Assembly: GCA_047495785.1 (NCBI GenBank)
Contig: JBLDXI010000033.1
Span: 2,046,001-2,110,000 of the forward strand
Direction: 5' to 3'
DNA length: 64,000 nucleotides
Source: Lepidodermella squamata
Taxonomy: Eukaryota; Gastrotricha
The position numbers and the translations under genes are program-made. A model generated the notes under the pieces. It did not search any database and was not told the origin of the DNA. It saw only the letters and a program-made list of their open reading frames with translations. Below, piece by piece: positions 61,401 to 64,000 of this stretch. The first letter of the stretch is position 1. Each line of letters starts with the position of its first letter.

Positions 61401-63464
61401 ACCTCCATATTTTCGGGCGTAATTCGTGGTTTAGACTCAACTGAAGGCTTAACTGCTGGCAGTGGTAATTTCCTGCTACCGACCTCAGAGGAAGACGATG
61501 AGCCAACATATCTTGCCGTCGGTGCATCAAAGCTTGGTGCCTGCATCATTCCGTTCGATCTGCTTGACTTTGTAGTAGCGGCAGATTGAGCTGTGTGACT
61601 GCTGCCAGCTTCAGAATCCGCACTTGGTCTGCGAAGAGGTTTGACCTCAGAATCAGCGCTTGGCTTACGTAAGCCTTTAGCCAACGGCGCTGGAGCGGTT
61701 TGCAGCCTGAAATAAGAACGTAAATGAATGTGTAAAAGCTTATTTTAGTAAATTTACAGAATCGATAGAAGACCGCCTTTTTCTTGCTTGGTTTTACTTT
61801 TATCTTGACCAGCGGGTGTTGTAGGAGCCCTCGTTGAAGCTCGACTGATAACGCTTTGTCCTGAGGATTGCGAAGTTCTGAGTGCATTGATATTATTGTT
61901 CTTCGACACTGCTGCATTAGGTTGAACGGATCTTTGCGATGAGCGCACGCCAGTCGAAGCTGAATCCACCGAACTATCTCGCTTTCTTCGTGCATTGTTA
62001 AAGAAACTGGGGTCTCGACTCCGCGAGTCACGAGGGGTAGGGCCACCTTTAGCTCGAACCAAGGTGTCGCCATCACCTACATCAGCATGGCTTCCGTAGA
62101 CCCGACTCGGCTCTCTCGCCACTCGTTTTACCGGAGGGATAACCACCCGATTTTTCCTCAGATTCGCCGAGTTAGCCTTTGGTTCTTGGTCTTTCGTCGC
62201 AGCATTTGCGTTCTTCTTAGCGAAAGACTTGTTCGAAGATTGCTGACTCGCTAAGCTTTTCTGGCTACGGCTTGTCAATTGATCAGTGCTGCTAGCCCGC
62301 TTCGGCTTTTTCGCCGCTACTGGAGGCGCTTGGCGGGGCACGGGAGTTGCTCTATTCCCCCACCGTCGACTTCGAGAAGAATTGGGGCCCCGAGTCAGCG
62401 CAAGGCACTCGTCGCTCACCGTTCGCTCGTGCATAATGCCGGGCCACTTGCCGTTGCGCTTGACAAACTTCTTGCCCGACATGGTCGACATGATACTGCC
62501 GCGATCGGAAGACCGGTTAGACATGCAGGAACTGCTCCTTGAGCGAATAAACTATGAAAAATGGATCGAAATGTATAGCAAAATATTCGTAACACTGAAA
62601 ACAAACTTCATCGATTTCGCGTTGCTCCTGTCGCTTTCGAGATTCAACTCGATCAGTGCGATGTTTCATAAACTGCGCGAAATCTTGCTCCATCTTTTTG
62701 AAGTCGAAGCTAGTTCTTACACCTGAAATGTACGAAACAGATGTGTTTGTGAATCTTGTTCGATTGAGACCTTACTTCTCAAACGTTGGCTCAAATCACT
62801 GTTTTCTTTTTGAATTTTTTGAAGGCGGAAAAATTCATCAGTGTGAGCTGCTTTGTTGTTGAAAACCACCTGACGCATGCGCTCGTCGCCAGACGTTAGC
62901 CGATTGTGAAAGGATGGTTTTACTGCCTCGAGGAGTCGATTGGCATAGGAATTTTTCCGAGCTATCTCCTCCAGGCCACGGAGTCTCTCCCGATACCAGG
63001 CATCTCTTGATAATTAAAAAAATTAAATGGGGCTATGAATTGAAAAGGGCTTATACCTTCTGCTTCTCTTAAAATGATCTTCGCTGTTCATGTCTTTCCA
63101 TGTGTCGATTTTCGGCTGAACCTGACTGATACGGTCGCGGTGACTTGCCCATGCCACGAGACGGCCGTAAACTAGATTAGGAAATCTATGCAAACATTGA
63201 TTACAGGGTTATTACAGATTTTTGTAATTTTTCTTACTTTCCAGGATTTCCTAGGGTGTTCTCGAACTCTGGCTCCACTGGTCGAGCAATCAGGTACAAG
63301 TTCTCCTCCATGGTCGATGTTATGATCGGTTTCGTCTGACGGGTTGCGTTCAAATACGATGGCGGAGGGACACGTCGACTCGGCGAGGATGACGCGTTAC
63401 TCGGGGCCCGGCCGTTATTTGTTACAGGAGGCAGCGTGCCCCGATGGCCAACAGCGGCAGCCAT
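55412..63464 (-). CDS. Giant protein: CFAP97-like head plus 2,300-residue Ser/Lys/Ala-rich disordered tail
   Basis: Six minus-strand exons, 63464-63238, 63185-63057, 63005-62776, 62722-62607, 62551-61758 and 61706-55412, join in frame to 2,596 residues. The first 230 residues are helical and contain two similar segments: SHRDRISQVQPKIDT...RLRGLEEIARKNSYANRLL, and FFRLQKIQKENSDLSQRL. This is the pattern of CFAP97/hemingway proteins (H-x-x-RI, KP-x-IDT, then EN-x-x-L-x-x-RL), linked to sperm and cilium axonemes. The rest is low complexity: basic/Ser-rich (62.5-61.8 kb), then long runs of Ser, Lys, Pro, Ala and acidic Ser clusters such as SSSSEDEDEAIK, probable CK2 targets. A tandem repeat lies at 60.2-61.06 kb. 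The second intron ends in AAG (63006). The join to the upstream exons rests on phase and splice sites; the CFAP97 assignment is tentative. Confidence 0.65.
58180..58280 (-). repeat. Short coding duplication (54-bp unit)
   Basis: ttgatgctgcgcggtgattg occurs twice about 54 nt apart, encoding SPQQSPRSIKPED in tandem within the disordered tail of the giant protein. Confidence 0.6.
60210..61060 (-). repeat. Coding tandem repeat, four units of about 204-219 bp
   Basis: Units can be anchored on gagatgga at 60231, 60450, 60660 and 60864 (+ strand), spacing 219, 210 and 204 nt. Each encodes an acidic serine cluster, then KPASRPVS.NSEEK, ISPV.KPAASIGSISAKS and a variable basic stretch. Unit lengths differ by whole codons, so the frame is kept. 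Copies 60450 and 60660 are the most alike. Confidence 0.8.
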
Positions 63465-64000
63465 TTAGCGCGTATTGAAGTTAAATATTTCAACTTCCTT
63501 AAAATCGCGTTTATAACAATAGAATTCTTCGAGTTTCGCCGATTTCTTACTATATGTTTATCACGATTGTAAGCTCGTGCCTGTTTATTAAGCAGTTGTA
63601 TAGGTTTGTGCTCATCGCCTGAGCGAGCATCCGTTGCCAAGGTGCGACCAGCTTAATCTGTAAATAATTAAACGCCCAAGGAAAGACCTTTATTCAGTGT
63701 GGCATGCGCACTTTCCCCATAGCAGCAACTTATTCTGCTCGAAGACATCGATTTCACAGTTAAAGCTACACACCATCGATCGGCGCGTATCGTCAATATA
63801 TACCGACCGAAGCCGCGGTCTAATGGAGGTGGCACTTTTGGTGTAGGCGCATTACAAGTGTGACGACGGGTGGTCAAGCCCATCGCGTCCAGTTGTTTAT
63901 ACCTATACACACCATCTATTTGTTTTATGCTTGATCGCTTTATTTTTTTGTTGATCTGGTGCGCTTTGTGTACTCCTGCGCTAGCTGATCAATTTCTCAG
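63465..64000. other. Region upstream of the giant gene
   Basis: About 540 nt to the window edge. Minus-strand frames at 63422-63640 and 63668-63910 show no known domain and no splice link to the gene. It is the presumed promoter and 5' UTR. Confidence 0.4.

Noticed and set aside
62416-62604. Separate gene starting at ATG 62524 for the Ser-rich tail
   Set aside because: The exon opens in frame upstream of this ATG to an acceptor at 62551 that joins in phase with the CFAP97-like exons, so one gene is simpler. Not excluded without RNA data.

Overview
This is genomic DNA of a small-bodied animal with compact genes. All gene models below were spliced by hand: about 74 introns in total, most 45-65 nt long with GT..AG ends. 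The proteins are clearly metazoan (USP24, GANAB, TM9SF4, STIL, IFT80, animal-type phosphomevalonate kinase). Four genes at 17.4-21.4 kb are packed head to tail like an operon. Most genes have an orphan 3' splice site just upstream of the start codon, as expected with spliced-leader trans-splicing. Motile-cilium proteins (CIMIP2C, a WDR49/CFAP337 relative, a CFAP97-like head) argue against nematodes, which lack motile axonemes. A flatworm, rotifer, gastrotrich, tunicate or similar lineage would fit, but I cannot name the phylum.

Layout. 0-9.7 kb, + strand: NF-YC (5' end cut by the window edge), then a 2,726-residue USP24. 10.8-16.6 kb, +: glucosidase II alpha and TM9SF4. 17.4-21.4 kb, +: HIBCH, TMEM14, PAK1IP1 and PMVK. 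21.4-25.7 kb: a 4.3-kb gene-free stretch. 25.7-26.4 kb, +: a neuronal calcium sensor. 26.4-34.2 kb: a tRNA-derived SINE with perfect target-site duplications, STIL (-), a truncated LINE and a second element sharing its 3' end. 34.4-45 kb: NDUFA11 (+), IFT80 and CIMIP2C (-), WDR49/CFAP337-like (+). 45.8-48.6 kb, -: PHF7-like ePHD/PHD protein, a foldback element and a small membrane protein. 50.9-54.8 kb, -: three tandem paralogues of an unrecognised cysteine-rich secreted family, two with GPI-type C-termini. 55.4-63.5 kb, -: a 2,596-residue protein with a CFAP97-like head and a huge Ser/Lys/Ala-rich disordered tail.

Together: HIBCH and PMVK are metabolic and share a cluster with ribosome-biogenesis factor PAK1IP1. 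STIL, IFT80, CIMIP2C, WDR49/CFAP337 and the CFAP97-like gene form a loose neighbourhood of centriole and cilium genes. I see no CRISPR array, no rRNA and no functional tRNA gene.
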